From Mansonella perstans (lineage: Eukaryota > Nematoda > Chromadorea > Rhabditida > Onchocercidae): 64,000 nucleotides of DNA. How positions within the stretch are numbered: the first letter of the stretch is position 1; the number at the start of each line of letters is the position of its first letter. Position numbers and translations under genes: made by a program. Where the stretch lies: contig JBAMDO010000010.1 in assembly GCA_037074765.1 (NCBI GenBank), forward strand, positions 62,001 through 126,000. The letters are read 5' to 3'. The notes under the pieces are model-generated. The model did no database searches, was not told the DNA's origin, and saw only the letters and a program-made list of their open reading frames with translations. Of this stretch, positions 40,844-53,200 are shown in pieces.

Positions 40844-41573
40844 TTAAAGACCAATTCGGAATGAAAGTATCAAAGGTGTCACAGCTGCATATTTCACTTC
40901 TAATGAATGATATTTATCGTTGTTCTGATCATCTTCGAGAATAAAATCATCTATTTGTATAGTTGTTAATTTACCTGCAATATTTGCATTGGTATAATTT
41001 CGTACTTTTTTCAAATTGTCTGTAACTCAAAGTGATAGTTCGAATTATCCTCATTTCCCACAGAAAATTTTGATAAGTAATTTTATATGATACCGCTATA
41101 AGTATAACCTGGATTATTTTGTTAAGTATCTGACTGGCATCCATATTTTTATTTACTTTAAATCCCAAGTTGTCCATTACCCATGTCATTATTATCTGTT
41201 AATTGCACTTCACTAACAAGTTTTTTCTTCCAATTAGATGTTTCCAGATTCAGGTAAAATACAGAACGGTCTTTATGGCCGATTCATGGTAAAATGATAT
41301 GTATCCGAATAAAGAACTGTGACCTGAACTATTCCAATGATGGTGTTATAGAAGCTGAACTTTGCTAACTTATGTTCAGTTTTTTAAAACAAATAAAAGA
41401 TAAAAGTAATTTAAAAAAGATAGTAGTGAAAAAATGGATAGAAATAATTTTAAAAAAATAGTGATGAAAAAAGAATAATTTGCCAAAAGTATTCTTGTTT
41501 GCTTTTAATGTTTTCACTCGATCCTGATAACCTTCAACCTTTTGCACTGCTTTAAAGAAATTTTTAAAGAATT
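40844..41573 (-). CDS. Unrecognised gene, at least two secure exons; 5' part unresolved
   Basis: The two last exons are clear: 41270-41181 (RSVFYLNLETSNWKKKLVSE, then VQLTDNNDM) and 41019-40844 (NLKKVRNYTNANIAGKLTTI, QIDDFILEDDQ, ending SFRIGL and TAA). They join through a GTAATG donor and TTACAG acceptor in phase. Upstream, 41,290-41,370 reads GIVQVTVLYSDTYHFTMNR and would run straight into HKDRSVFYL if one C were removed near 41,279. Another coding-like piece at about 41,480-41,560 reads AVQKVEGYQDRVKTLKANKN. I do not recognise a domain. The frame slip may be a short unrecognised intron, an assembly error or a real mutation. Confidence 0.5.
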
Positions 41574-42802
41574 GTATGTAAAATCGTAAACTTCATTTTT
41601 CCGAAAATTTTAGTCATAAAATTATCACATTTGATTTTGCCTCTGTTCGAATGAAATTGTTCGCTCTGTATTCAATTTCCAATTTGATTCATTTATCAAT
41701 CAATCAAATTTTACTGAATTGTTGTTGGGCTCATAGTTAAACTAATAAATTCTAAAATAGAAGGATTTGAAAATGATTAGTTTAATTATGCATATTAGTG
41801 CAAAGATTATGTTCGTGAATAGAATTTTTGCATACTTTACAATTTTACATAGAAATTTTGATTTGTTCGAATTATGAATGGATTCTATAATTATCATACT
41901 TTCTTAAATATAAAATTTTCTTAATTCATTCATTTCTACTAGCGTTCACTATGAAAAAAGAAGAAAAAATTGAAAACTTAAGTTACTAAAAGAAATAAAC
42001 AAATAAATTTAAGATTAAATATGCTGTTAATGAAAGGCACATATTTAAAAGTAATATAAATCATTACAAATCCTTATAGAAATTGTTCACCTTATTCTAT
42101 GTTATGATAAAACTAACGTAACCAAAGCAAAAATTATTCCAAATTAATTCATCTTAATCTATTCAAAATCTGTCTTTTATATTTGTCTTAATTAAGATAT
42201 TTTACTCTAAGTAAAGTTTCTCTACAAATTCTAAAAGTAATATAAATTTTAACAAAAGGAGAAATGTTAAAATTTGTGATGATTTGTATAAATCTTATTA
42301 ATTTAACTTTCATTTTTTCTTTTCCTTCTTTTAACAATACTTAATTTTTCATTTAATAGTTAAATTCACAAAGAAATCTCTTCCTAATACGCATATATGA
42401 GAAATACTTTCCAAATTAGTTTATGCAAATTTTAGTTTGAAAAGGAGAATATGGAAAGACATTTATTGCATTGTGCCTTCATGATGAAAGCACGGCCGGT
42501 AATTTAGTAAGCGTTCAGATGTAATGCTGATGTAATACTGTGGAAGGTACTCTATGCTGTGGTGGTGTACGGTAGTACAAGTATTTGGTAGGAGTTTCGT
42601 GGATCCGATATGGAGGATTTAAATATATAATATGAATCTTTGTAAATTTCTAAAATTTCAACTATTTATTTATGAAATCTTTTACGTTAAAAGATAAGAT
42701 TTATTGGTGTTGACAAGTAAGCTGTTTGAAAACGAGAAATTCCAAGTATACGCATATACTTTCAGTATATATATGTACTTTAAGGGTACGTATATATTCT
42801 CA
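41574..42802. other. Intergenic region upstream of SPT2
   Basis: The AT-rich stretch 41,574-42,450 shows no gene. 42,490-42,610 is somewhat richer in G and C and precedes the SPT2 acceptor at 42,803, so it may hold the promoter. No motif is firmly identified. Confidence 0.4.
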
Positions 42803-42836
42803 GTTTAATAAATAGCGATACAATGAATGGTTATTT
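42803..42836 (+). promoter_or_regulatory. Spliced-leader acceptor and short 5' leader of SPT2 with upstream AUGs
   Basis: ATATTCTCAG ends at 42,803. The 33-base leader contains two ATGs (42823 and 42827), both out of frame with the SPT2 start at 42837. Their frames end at 42861 and 42850, overlapping the main start. They could reduce initiation at the main ATG if trans-splicing occurs at 42,803. Confidence 0.45.
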
Positions 42837-43064
42837 ATGGATTTATTTGACGATATATTGAAACAAGCAAGCAGTAATACTCAGAATGCAAGTAAAGAAA
42901 TTGAGAAGATCGATGAAGCGCGTCAAAAGACCAAAAAATGTATGAATACACGGTTGACTGCGGAACGGAAGCAACTGAAAATTGTGAAATCTCCCGTCGA
43001 AAAACCGGAAGTAGTTGTGCTTATTTGTTATTTTGCTATTCTTTTTCAAATTTCAGTTTTTTTT

Positions 43065-43096
<32 letters not shown>

Positions 43097-46000
43097 CATG
43101 TTCCTTCGGACAAAATATTGTCATGTTAGGGACGGAGCAGGAGGTACTCACTGAGTTTTCTTATAATTAATAACCTTTCTTCTTTGATGAAATAAAGTCT
43201 CATCAATAGAGGTAGTGACATCCTAGTTTTTTTCCATTTTTTATTTTCAGGCTTTTAAGGTTTTTGCGTTGAAGAAAAGACATCTTGCTGGGAGTGAAAG
43301 GTCACCTAAATAGAATGAATTTGCATACACTCGAATCTTCTTTTCTTGAACTCTTCATTGATTCGTGCAACACATTCCCATATTGACACAAGTCCACCAT
43401 AACAACCTCCATCCCACCTCTCTCTGCACGATTCGGGATTTCTAATTCACCCTCTGGTTAGGTTTTTTTTGAGCTACAAGTTTGCCTGACTGACCAATAG
43501 CTGGCAGTGTATTCTCTGTTGGTCTGAGCTTCGGTGCATAGTGTGATTTAACAGCCCTGAAACTTTGGTACTATCACATTATGTTAAAGTGGTTAGGATA
43601 GATTATGGAATCGATCTCAATAGTCTTTTATAAATTATAGGAAATTCAAAAGGCTTCATTATCCTATTATCTTCGATTGCTTTAGAGATTTACTATTCAT
43701 CTGTATGGTCGAATTTCCTATTCTACATTTTCTTTTTTCTTAATTTAATCACAGTGCTAACAAATACTGAAAGCGAATTTCAAAGTGCTAGTTTTAGGAA
43801 TTCTTTGAATATTTAAGTACTGGAGGGTAATTATGTAAAAGTGGATCAGTTTACACTGTCAATAACAAAGTTTTTCAGTTTGTCGTTCCGAAGAAAACGA
43901 AAGAAGATCCGGATGTCGATAAGAATAGAGTAGCATTATTTTTGAAGAGGAAGGAGGAGGAGAAGCGGAAAGCGTTAACTGAGAAAAAGAGGCAAAAGGA
44001 GCAGCTTTTGAAATTAAGGCTGCAAACTTATGGTGGAAAGGTTAGAGTTTTCTTTCTGTTTGGAGCCTCCATGGAATTCGCCTAGGCTAATTTATATGTA
44101 CTCTAATTAACTGCCGTATTTCGGCAAGGTGGTTTTTATGCTTTTCACTTGACATAAAATCTTTTGTTTATTTTTTAGGCAAATAAAAAGCTTGCTAAGC
44201 AGTTCGGTGGTACTCCAGTTGAACTGCAACAAAAGTATGGTAATAATCGTGGACACGAAGAACGCTTGAAAAAACAACAAATAAGAGAAGAGGTTAGACT
44301 AATGTATTGTTGTATGGTTGATAAAAACGCATATTGACTTCTCTTGTATGAGGCAACGTAAGTAAAGGATCTGAGCATTGAGACAGCACGTTTTTTTATG
44401 ATGGCCAACACTGAGCGCAAACGTTCATCGGTCTGCGAGTCAGTCTTGTCATATCTGTCATCAAATTATTTAAGACGCTTATCAGTTTAATCTTTTCGTA
44501 GTTTTATTGTCGTAGATTATTGAAGAGTGCATGCTTGTTTGTCTAGTACGTATATGTCATTTTTGCAAATAATGAATCGGAAAAGGAAGGAACTGGGGTT
44601 GAGATGTAACTTAATTTCTTTAACATTTGTGAAGTTATGTTTCAGAAGCTCCAAAACTTGCTTTCTCTTTTTCCGTCTTTCTCTTTATCTCTTTCTCCCT
44701 CTCTCCATCTCTTTCTCCTCTTTTCGTAGTTTTAGGATTTATTTATTTAAACTGGCATTAGTTTTTTATTGATTTATATGATTCATAAAAGCAGTGTTTC
44801 CTTATGAAATTTTCCCTCTTATAATGCATTCTTCTAAGCACACTGTTCTGTAGGAAGAAGCTGAGCGTCTCAGCTCTGAGTTGCGTGGAAGTGTCGTGAA
44901 GGCTGTGGAGCGACAGAAGGTAGTTGAAAAAATAGCAGGTGCAGAATCTTGCAGAAATGGTCCTTACAGAGTCGCTATTAAAAAAAAAATTAGTTTGAGA
45001 CATTTGACGTGAGTTCATTTTACTGCATATATATACTGCTTGCCGAAATAAGTGGTAACCATTAGAAAGCCACTTGTTTCAATTTCTGCCTATTCAATAT
45101 TAACTTTGAATATATTAAAATTTTTCAATTTGCTTGTATCATAAATTGTGTTTTAGGAAAGAAGATTCTCCAGGGCCTTCCACGTCTTGTGTCTTAGAAG
45201 GTAAATCGCGACAAATTAACAACACGGTTGCAGTTAAGCGTCGTTTACCTCCATCAGAGTCAGATTTCTTCTCTCTGATGAAGAAAGTGGGTGACATTAT
45301 AGCTAGCTTCATGTTTCAATATTCAATGAAATTATTCAAAGTTTCCTGAGTATGAAATCCAGTCCTTGAATTTATTTGATTTGTGATATTGATTACTTTT
45401 GTAAACAAGATGAATATACAGTGATGGGAATGCACTTTACCAGTCAAAATGCTAGCATTTTAAACTTGCCAGATTTCAGGAATGAAGATTACTATTTCAG
45501 GCAGAAGCAATCCAGAATGGTAAAGTGTCTCCTAACCCACAATCACTTTCTGTTCCATCTCCTGCAATAAAGAAAACAAATAATGAGTTGCTTCGGCGAG
45601 ATGTAAGAGAAATTAGAAATGGTCGTGAAAATAAATTAAAGCCAACAAGTGAGAGCACTAAAAAGGATGTTGCCGCACAACGGAGGTTTTTCTTTGCTGT
45701 TGAAGTGCAAAAAAAAAGTGCACAAAAAATCATGTCATATTATATTATTCTAGTGCTGTGAAGAAGATAAATGGTATTCATAAGAAGGAACAAAAAGTAT
45801 CCCCATCCGTGTCGTCTGGATCTTGCTTGACACCCCCATCACGTCGGTATCTTCCAGGGGATATCAGGTTTGTTTGAACAAATTCTGCTCTGTATTCGAC
45901 TTTTTGGGCCTTAAAATTTTTATGAGTCATTCATTTCATTTAAATGTTGGATGGATTATTTCCACTTAATGTTAATTTTTAGAATGTTGATCATATTCTA

Positions 46001-47040
46001 ACGTTTTCATGAAACAATTTCCTTCAGGTCAATTGTTTCAGATATCAAGGACTTCCTCCAGAGCGATTTCAGACAAGTTGTAGGACAAATGGCAATCCAT
46101 CAAATGCAACTAAAATTAATGTGAAGGAATCTAATAAGGATATACAGAGGTGAAAATATGGAGTAGCTGGTTAAATTTTAGTGAACGGTCTAAATTTCCT
46201 GAAAAGTTTTTTATTTTACTAGACACTATGCTTACTTGAAGTGAACGGGAAAACTGAATGAATGAGCAAAGTTGAGTCCGATATGTAAGAACGAGCAAAT
46301 TTGAGGCCGATATTCTTGTAATTGGCATCTTTTTTTCTATGGTTTTTCTGGATCACAAATAAATTTGTATATAATTTATTGTGGTGAGAATTATGTTTAG
46401 AGTGATTTTTACTCTAAGAAATGTTACTTTGCAGAGGGTTTCGAAGAACTGTTGAAGAAAATACAAGAGCTAATAATCGGCGGCAGAATTCATCGAGACA
46501 GATTCATCGAGAAGAAGCAATTGCTCGTTTTAGGGCCTGTGAACGTCTAAAAGAGCGACGTCGTTTAGAAGAGTATCTTTCTTTCGTAATGACTTATGAA
46601 TTAGGGTCAGTCTACTTACAGATATTGCCCATATTTAGGTTGCGTCAACTAAGAGATGATGGTTTGGATGAGGATGTTGACGATGAAGAGTATGATAGTG
46701 AAATGGATGATTTCATTGATGATAGCGAAGTTGATGAACATCTGAAACGTGGCGATTTAGAAGAAACATTGCGGTATTAATTTTGTTTTCGATTACATAC
46801 TCAGTCTGCTTTTTAAGGCTTTTAATTTTATTCTTTAAATGTTCTTAATCAGTATATTATTGAAGATTAATTAATCCACGTTATGACAAAAATCGTTGGA
46901 AGTTAAGAGAACGGATGGTTGATGATCGTCACATGGAAGCAAGTTATCGTGATATTGCTCGCGAGGAAAAGAGAAGTTCAAGAATAGGTCTTATTGAAGA
47001 CATTCGAGAAGCTCAGCGCGGCAAAAGCGTTGCGCTATGA
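42837..47040 (+). CDS. SPT2 (SPTY2D1) histone H3-H4 chaperone homologue, 11 exons
   Basis: Nuclear protein that binds H3-H4 through a conserved C-terminal segment and acts in transcription-coupled chromatin maintenance (family knowledge). Exons 42837-43010, 43879-44040, 44179-44292, 44854-45008, 45157-45286, 45501-45685, 45754-45867, 46042-46149, 46435-46572, 46639-46773, 46866-47040 join in phase to 529 aa. Seen: short N-terminus MDLFDDILKQAS; basic helical region VALFLKRKEEEKRKALTEKK, the typical SPT2 N-terminal coiled coil; low-complexity middle; and the diagnostic acidic patch EEYDSEMDDFIDD (443-455), followed by NPRYDKNRWKLRERM and SYRDIAREEKRSSRIGL near the end. The last two blocks match the order in vertebrate SPT2. 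The assignment rests on this C-terminal block. A T29 tract sits in intron 1. Confidence 0.88.
43066..43096. repeat. Poly-T tract of about 30 bases
   Basis: Uninterrupted T run just behind the first exon of SPT2. Together with A/T runs at 1,940-1,966, 5,430-5,456 and 61,510-61,541 it is one of the longest homopolymers in the window; lengths here are likely to be unreliable in assemblies. Confidence 0.8.
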
Positions 47041-50000
47041 TTTTATATAATGAGTGAAAATGTCAATCTACATAAATTATTGTTCTACTGTTTTTTAGGT
47101 TATCTTTGGTATTTTATAATCGAATGAATCATGCTGTTTTGTGCAGTATGAACATGCATACATATATATTTCATTTTTACTTCTATTTCACGATATTAAA
47201 TGTATTTTATAACCTTTAATCTTGCATTATCTCCTAATTTTTGTTTTATCACATTCTATCGGGTCTTGCACTACTCATAGCGTGAGTAATTGTAAGTCTT
47301 CGTTTTTCTTGATCACATGTGTAAGGACAAGTATGTGAAGGTCAATCGTCAAAAATCTAGTTGTGAAAGTTCGGATATGATTCTTCATTTTAATGAGGTT
47401 TGAATGTATGATGAAATTATGCCATCTCTAAAAAATAGAGTCTTTTTGTTCGTCTTGTTCTGTGTGCAGACATTTCACTCTTTGTATTTAGTTTTGCAAA
47501 ATTTAATATTTCTTCGTTTTGTTCGTTCGTTCTAATAAAATAAGATAATGAATAGTTTACAACATTGTTGCTTTGAATAGTCCATTCAGTTAGTCATTTC
47601 TTGTTTTCGAATATGTTTAACTTACTGAATATTTTTGTAGCGGTTTTGCCGAGATCTGCTTATTTTTATCTGCTCATAATAATGTAATAGGCTTTCCATT
47701 TCTGTTTTACCGTCACTTCTAATACTTTACGAGTATTATATTATAAATTGTGTAGAATGACTTTAGCAACAAGCATTCTAAAACTTCAAGATTTTCTTTT
47801 CTATAAATGATTTTGTTGAGTGATAAGAAACAATTTTTATTCTTTTCTGTTCGTTGTGCTAGAATAAGATACACAGTAAGATATTTAAAAATATCAGCGA
47901 TACAAAAGACTTCGAACAATCATGTTCAGAAATTGGGATATTGAAAATGAGTGATGAATTGAAGAGCTACGTCACATTTTTTGACGGCATACATGTTTTT
48001 TATATTTCTTAGCTGCAAGTTTCCCATGAACTGAGAGGAAAATTAAAAGATTGAACAATTTGAATGTGGATAATACGTTTGAAAAGATATGCAATTGTTG
48101 TAGTTGTTACAGGTCAGACGTACCCATCTATAAATAAGAGAAGGAGTGCTATAACAATGGATAATCGTTGCTCAGGACATGTCCTTGACCGGATTATGTC
48201 CTTTTAAAGGAGGGGGTTCGATATAACAATACCAGAAATGGGTCTTCATTTTTAGAGTTATTTTTAACTTGGATCTCAGCACTACAAGTGACTTTAGTAG
48301 TTGATTTCTTTACAACAGTCAGGAAAACAGAAAATTGGGACATGACACATTAACATGACAGAATTGTATTTGATACATGAGTTGTTCTGAAAATTTAATT
48401 TTTCCCTGAAATTCATCCAGTTGAGGATTTCTTAGTTGTTTGATTTGATTCAACTTTTCCTCTTGAATTACTCAGTTATACAATTAGTAATAACAATAAT
48501 TACTAGTGACATTAATTGATAATATAATACCATTCCATTGCAAAGTCAAAGAATCTGACCTTAGATCATTGTATTTTCAGCGGTTTCTTGTCAACTGAAA
48601 AATGCCAAACATAAGAAGCATAATACAATATTGTACATTGTTTCATTTAAAAACCGAATTGCTTTTTCCAAATTTTATTTCCTTTTTCTTTTCTGAATAA
48701 GTCAAGGATGTTTAATTCAAATCACGTGAAAAAAAATTAGGACTTTTCGTAGTTTTCAAAAATGCAAAAAAAAAAATTCACTTAGCGAACCAAAAATCAT
48801 AATATATAAAAAATATTTTCGTTTGAACAATTCTGAATTCGAATTTTAGTTTATTTATTTTTTTTGCTAAATCTCCTGAATATATGGTAGGAGCAAATAG
48901 ATGATCAAGGGTATTGAACACGACAATGACAAATCCAAATAATGAAAATCTATTGATAGGAAAAAGGAAAACATTATACAGGCCATGACCTAATTGCACT
49001 GCAGAACTGAGTGACCGACTCTACTACAAACTCAGCCGCTGGATTGAAATATATGATGGATGAATCAAGTCATCTCTTCAGCTCTCTTTCCTCAAATTTT
49101 CCATTGCAGTTCAACTAGAGCAAACATTCGCTTATGTCCATGCTGTCATGATATATCCCTTCCATAAATTTCATGCAAAAATTTGCAATTTTTTAATTGC
49201 AAATTTTTTAATTTTTGTTGCATTTAAAATTACTCATATCAAATCTTTTTTACATAATTTCATAAAGTAATCCGTTATCATTCTGTCCCTAATTCATTAA
49301 AAACATCGATTTTTTTTGACTTTGAATTGTCAAAAAATTTGTTTAACTTTACACTGTTATCTTTATCAAAGAAAAATCGACTTTTTTTTTTTTTTTTAGA
49401 AAATTGTCCACTAAATAGACTGAAAGAAATAGTTGAATTGTACGAACGAAGAATTGGGAAGGTATAATTTAAGCTTAAGCTTGATCATAAATCTGTGTAT
49501 TTCGATTAAAAATCCATAACTATTCTGTCGCATCCATTGATGTTCAAAGACAACTTCAAGTTATCCTAACATATTTTAACTTTTGATTCCATTATATAAA
49601 AACATTTTTGTAAAAACTATAAAAGTTCCTAGTGTAATGATTATTAGGCAGATGTCTAGTTCCACAAAATTTGTCGAAATAACGGAATTTAGCCGAAATT
49701 TTGATTGGTGAAATTCAATTGGATTTACCAATAAAATGCAACTTTATACCTTCAGTCAGATTCAATTTTAAAACGCTTGATTTCATATAGCTTGCTAAAA
49801 AAACAAAGAAAAAAGAGCGAATTGTCAAAAAGTTCCATTTATCTATGACTTATTTGATTGATTTTATTGGATAACTTTACTTAGAATGTATGCGTATTTG
49901 TTTTTTTAAAAATTACAAAAAAAAATAGCTATGAGAACACTTTCACATTTTGTCGTATTAAATAATTAAGTCAATACAGAAAATAAACAAATATAATTTG

Positions 50001-50197
50001 AAATTTTACTTCACTTTCTGTACTATATGTTGTTTTATTGATCAATTAAAATAATCTGGTGAAAAATTTGGTGAAACATTTGGTGAAAAAAATATCCCAT
50101 TGCCCAAATGAACATTTCGACGATTTCCTTTAATTTTTAAAAGTTTTGAAAATAAAAGAGTTGATGAAAACAAATTTGATTGAATTGTGATTTTACA
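47041..50197. other. 3.2-kb intergenic region, no gene seen
   Basis: AT-rich. The frames at 47,719-47,919 and 48,778-48,999 (minus) have no domain or splice support. 48,110-48,235 is less AT-rich without a recognisable element. An AATAAA at about 47,534 lies too far from SPT2 to call with confidence. Confidence 0.5.
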
Positions 50198-50214
50198 GAG
50201 TAGGATTAATTCAA
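50198..50214 (+). promoter_or_regulatory. Candidate spliced-leader acceptor of the PAN/ZP gene
   Basis: GTGATTTTACAG ends at 50,198, sixteen bases before the ATG at 50,215. Confidence 0.5.
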
Positions 50215-53200
50215 ATGGATCGATTTTTAATTCTTGCATCTTTTTTTATTTGCATCAAACAAGCAATGACACAATTCGGTTCTACTAACGGTAAATTCTT
50301 TTTTCAGGTTTATATATATATATATATCATTTTTATATGAACGAATAACTTTTAGGCTATTTAATTGCAGGGACAATTGAAAAATATGCATGAATTAGAG
50401 CATCTTTGAATTTATTTGATCAGTTTTTGATGTGCATAACGTTAATTAGTTTACGTTACAGATGAAAAATAGTTCAACAAGATTTGCGCTTTTTTATTTG
50501 ACACATACTTAAATAAACATAGAGGAATTTGATGATAACATGCAAAGTGCAGCGCAACTTTGCAATAAATAAGTCAGTAAATTTGATGAATTGCAATAAA
50601 CACATTAGATGTGGTATGATGTGATATGAATTTGAGAAATGAATTATGATAAAAATTGCATTATTTTTAAGGAATTTAAAAAACTTTTGAAAACGATTGT
50701 TTTTCTAAAAAAAAAAATTGCTGCTAGTCATGAAAAATTGCGAAATGGAATTATCCAAAAATTTACGATGTTAAGTGTGGTAAATTACGATTTTTGGATT
50801 ATGAATCACATTAAATGTACAAAATAGAAAAGAAAAATATGTCGTTGATGAAAACTCATTTTATATTGTGCGTTCGTTACATACATTATCGAACGAGGTC
50901 ATCTAATGGAAGGTGAAATAATTGAAAAATTGGAAACGAACGCTTTTCAGGATTGTCTCCAACACTGCTCTAAAGTATGTTCTTTAACCAACTTTTTTTT
51001 TTTTGTGATACAAATTAGTTGTTAGTCTTTTCAATAAGCTGAAAATTTATAACTTACCCAGAGATTATGCATTTTATAACTACAGCATTTATTGCAAAGT
51101 TTCAGCAGAAGAAATGTACAGCAGTAAATTTTCTAATAGATGTCCAAGAAAATCCGGTTTGCTTACTTATGAATCGAGCAGGCGAAGTCAATGAATCAGA
51201 AATGCCTATTCCAGAAAGTGTAATTTATAGTGCAGCATCTTTCTGTTTTAATGAAAGTAAAAATTATTGTATATGACTTTTTTCTTTTTTGAAATAATAA
51301 TAGAAATCTCTTATAGTAAAAAAAAATGAAATGACAAGTTTAGTTCAATAAAATAATCCAGTCTTTATTTAAAGGGTTATCATCGCTGTGTACTGATAGT
51401 AACATATGGTCATTTGAAAGATTTTCAAACAAGGATCTGGTTGATGACAGGTTTGCAGAAATTGCTGAGGGGACAATTTCACTTGAGAAATGCCTTAACT
51501 CTTGTTTAAAAGGGTTGGTTTTTCTTTCTTTTTTTAATCTAAAAGACTTATTTTACATCAATTTATATTTGTTTAAGAAATAAATTGTTTCAAACCAAAA
51601 TTTCCTCACTGATAAAAAAATAATTCTCAAGTAATTCCTATCGAAACTAATTTCTTTTCCTTTAAATATGAAGTGGACAGTTTATTTTGTTTGTCTTTAA
51701 GCATAAGGGTACATTTATATATAAATCTGAAAAGTTTCTTGTGAATCAAAAAGATTTTTTTGCATTGACAAACTAGAATTAAGCAATCTGAAAAAGCATA
51801 AACCCTAATTGATGAATTGATTGAGAGTAATATCCTGATCATCGTCATCATCTTGGATGGCAATATGGATGTTACCAAATATGGTATGCGACTCTGAACA
51901 GTATAGTAGTAGTTATTCTAAAGTTTTTTTTGTCATCATAAAAGCACTTCTTGCAAAATTAGAGAGATGCATTAATATCACTGGTTTTTTCAATAGTTTC
52001 AACTTCAAATTTCAGAAAACAATGCAGGGCTGTACTGTATAATAAAAAAGCGGCGCAGTGTCGTTATTTGAATATTTCAATTCAAAATGTTCACAATGTA
52101 AAAAAATTCTTCAGATATAGTGATGATGTAAATTTGTTTGAAAACAACTGTTTGCCAGAAAGTTAGTTTCAAATTTGATGTTTTAAACATATATTGCATT
52201 GTAGCGCATTTTTATTTGCACGTATGGCAAGATGAATAGTTCTTTAACTCAAATTTACCGCAAATTTAATTTGCTTATCATAAACTTATCATTGTTTATG
52301 CTTAACTTCTAGCAAAAATTCGATATCAATATTTCTATTTCAGAATCTTATTTCAGATCTTATTATGAATGCTGCACAATGTCATTTTGTCCGAATGCAA
52401 TCATCCGGTTTCACTGATTTTTTTGACGAGCGAATTATGGATGTAAATGATACCAGCGAATGCGAACAATTATGTCTCACGTGGAGTAGCGGTAATTGTC
52501 GCTATTTTACATATCATCGAGGAACACGTATGTGTTATTTGAGTCACACGTCACCAAGAACGTTGAACATGAATCCTCTACAGAATTATGATTTAAATTT
52601 GTCGTCTGGCGACCTGGAGGATTGTGTGCAGTGTTAGTTTTTTTTTTTTTTTTTCAATCTAAGGTTTAACTTTTTCATTATAAACAAGAAAGTTTTGAAG
52701 TAGTAAGGATAACAGAATAAATAATGACGACGAAGATGAGGATGATATTGATCAGGAAACAATTTGGAAAATTTTCATTGCAGTTAAGTTAAAATGTAAA
52801 CCAGATCGGATGCATATACATGGTGCGTCGTTGAAGATATTTTCTGGAACGCTTGTGACGAAAAATGATAAAATAGTTTCCTGCGAAAGAAAATTCTTTC
52901 ATGTATACGAATTTGATGCTGAAATGTTATACAATGAATGTGGAATGCAAAAAGTTGTTTGTGTTTCTTTCTCATTAAAGTTTCTTTCAAATCATGAAAT
53001 TATAAGTTTGAAATTTCTCTTTCTTCAAAAATTCGCTTAAATACTTTGCTCTCTTGTGCTATTATTTATCTTTTGATAATTTTTCTCCCATTAAAAATGA
53101 AAAAAAAAGTAAAATAAATGAATAGAGTGATTTAAAAAATAAATTAAAAAAAATTAAGCATAAAAGAAAAAAGCACTACTACGATTCTTTTCAGGTTTCG

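Noticed and set aside
43260..43560. Less AT-rich patch in SPT2 intron 1 as a transposon insert
   Set aside because: No terminal repeats, no target duplication and no coding remnant visible.
48110..48240. Possible structured RNA or mobile-element end
   Set aside because: No convincing stem, box motif or repeat partner in the window.
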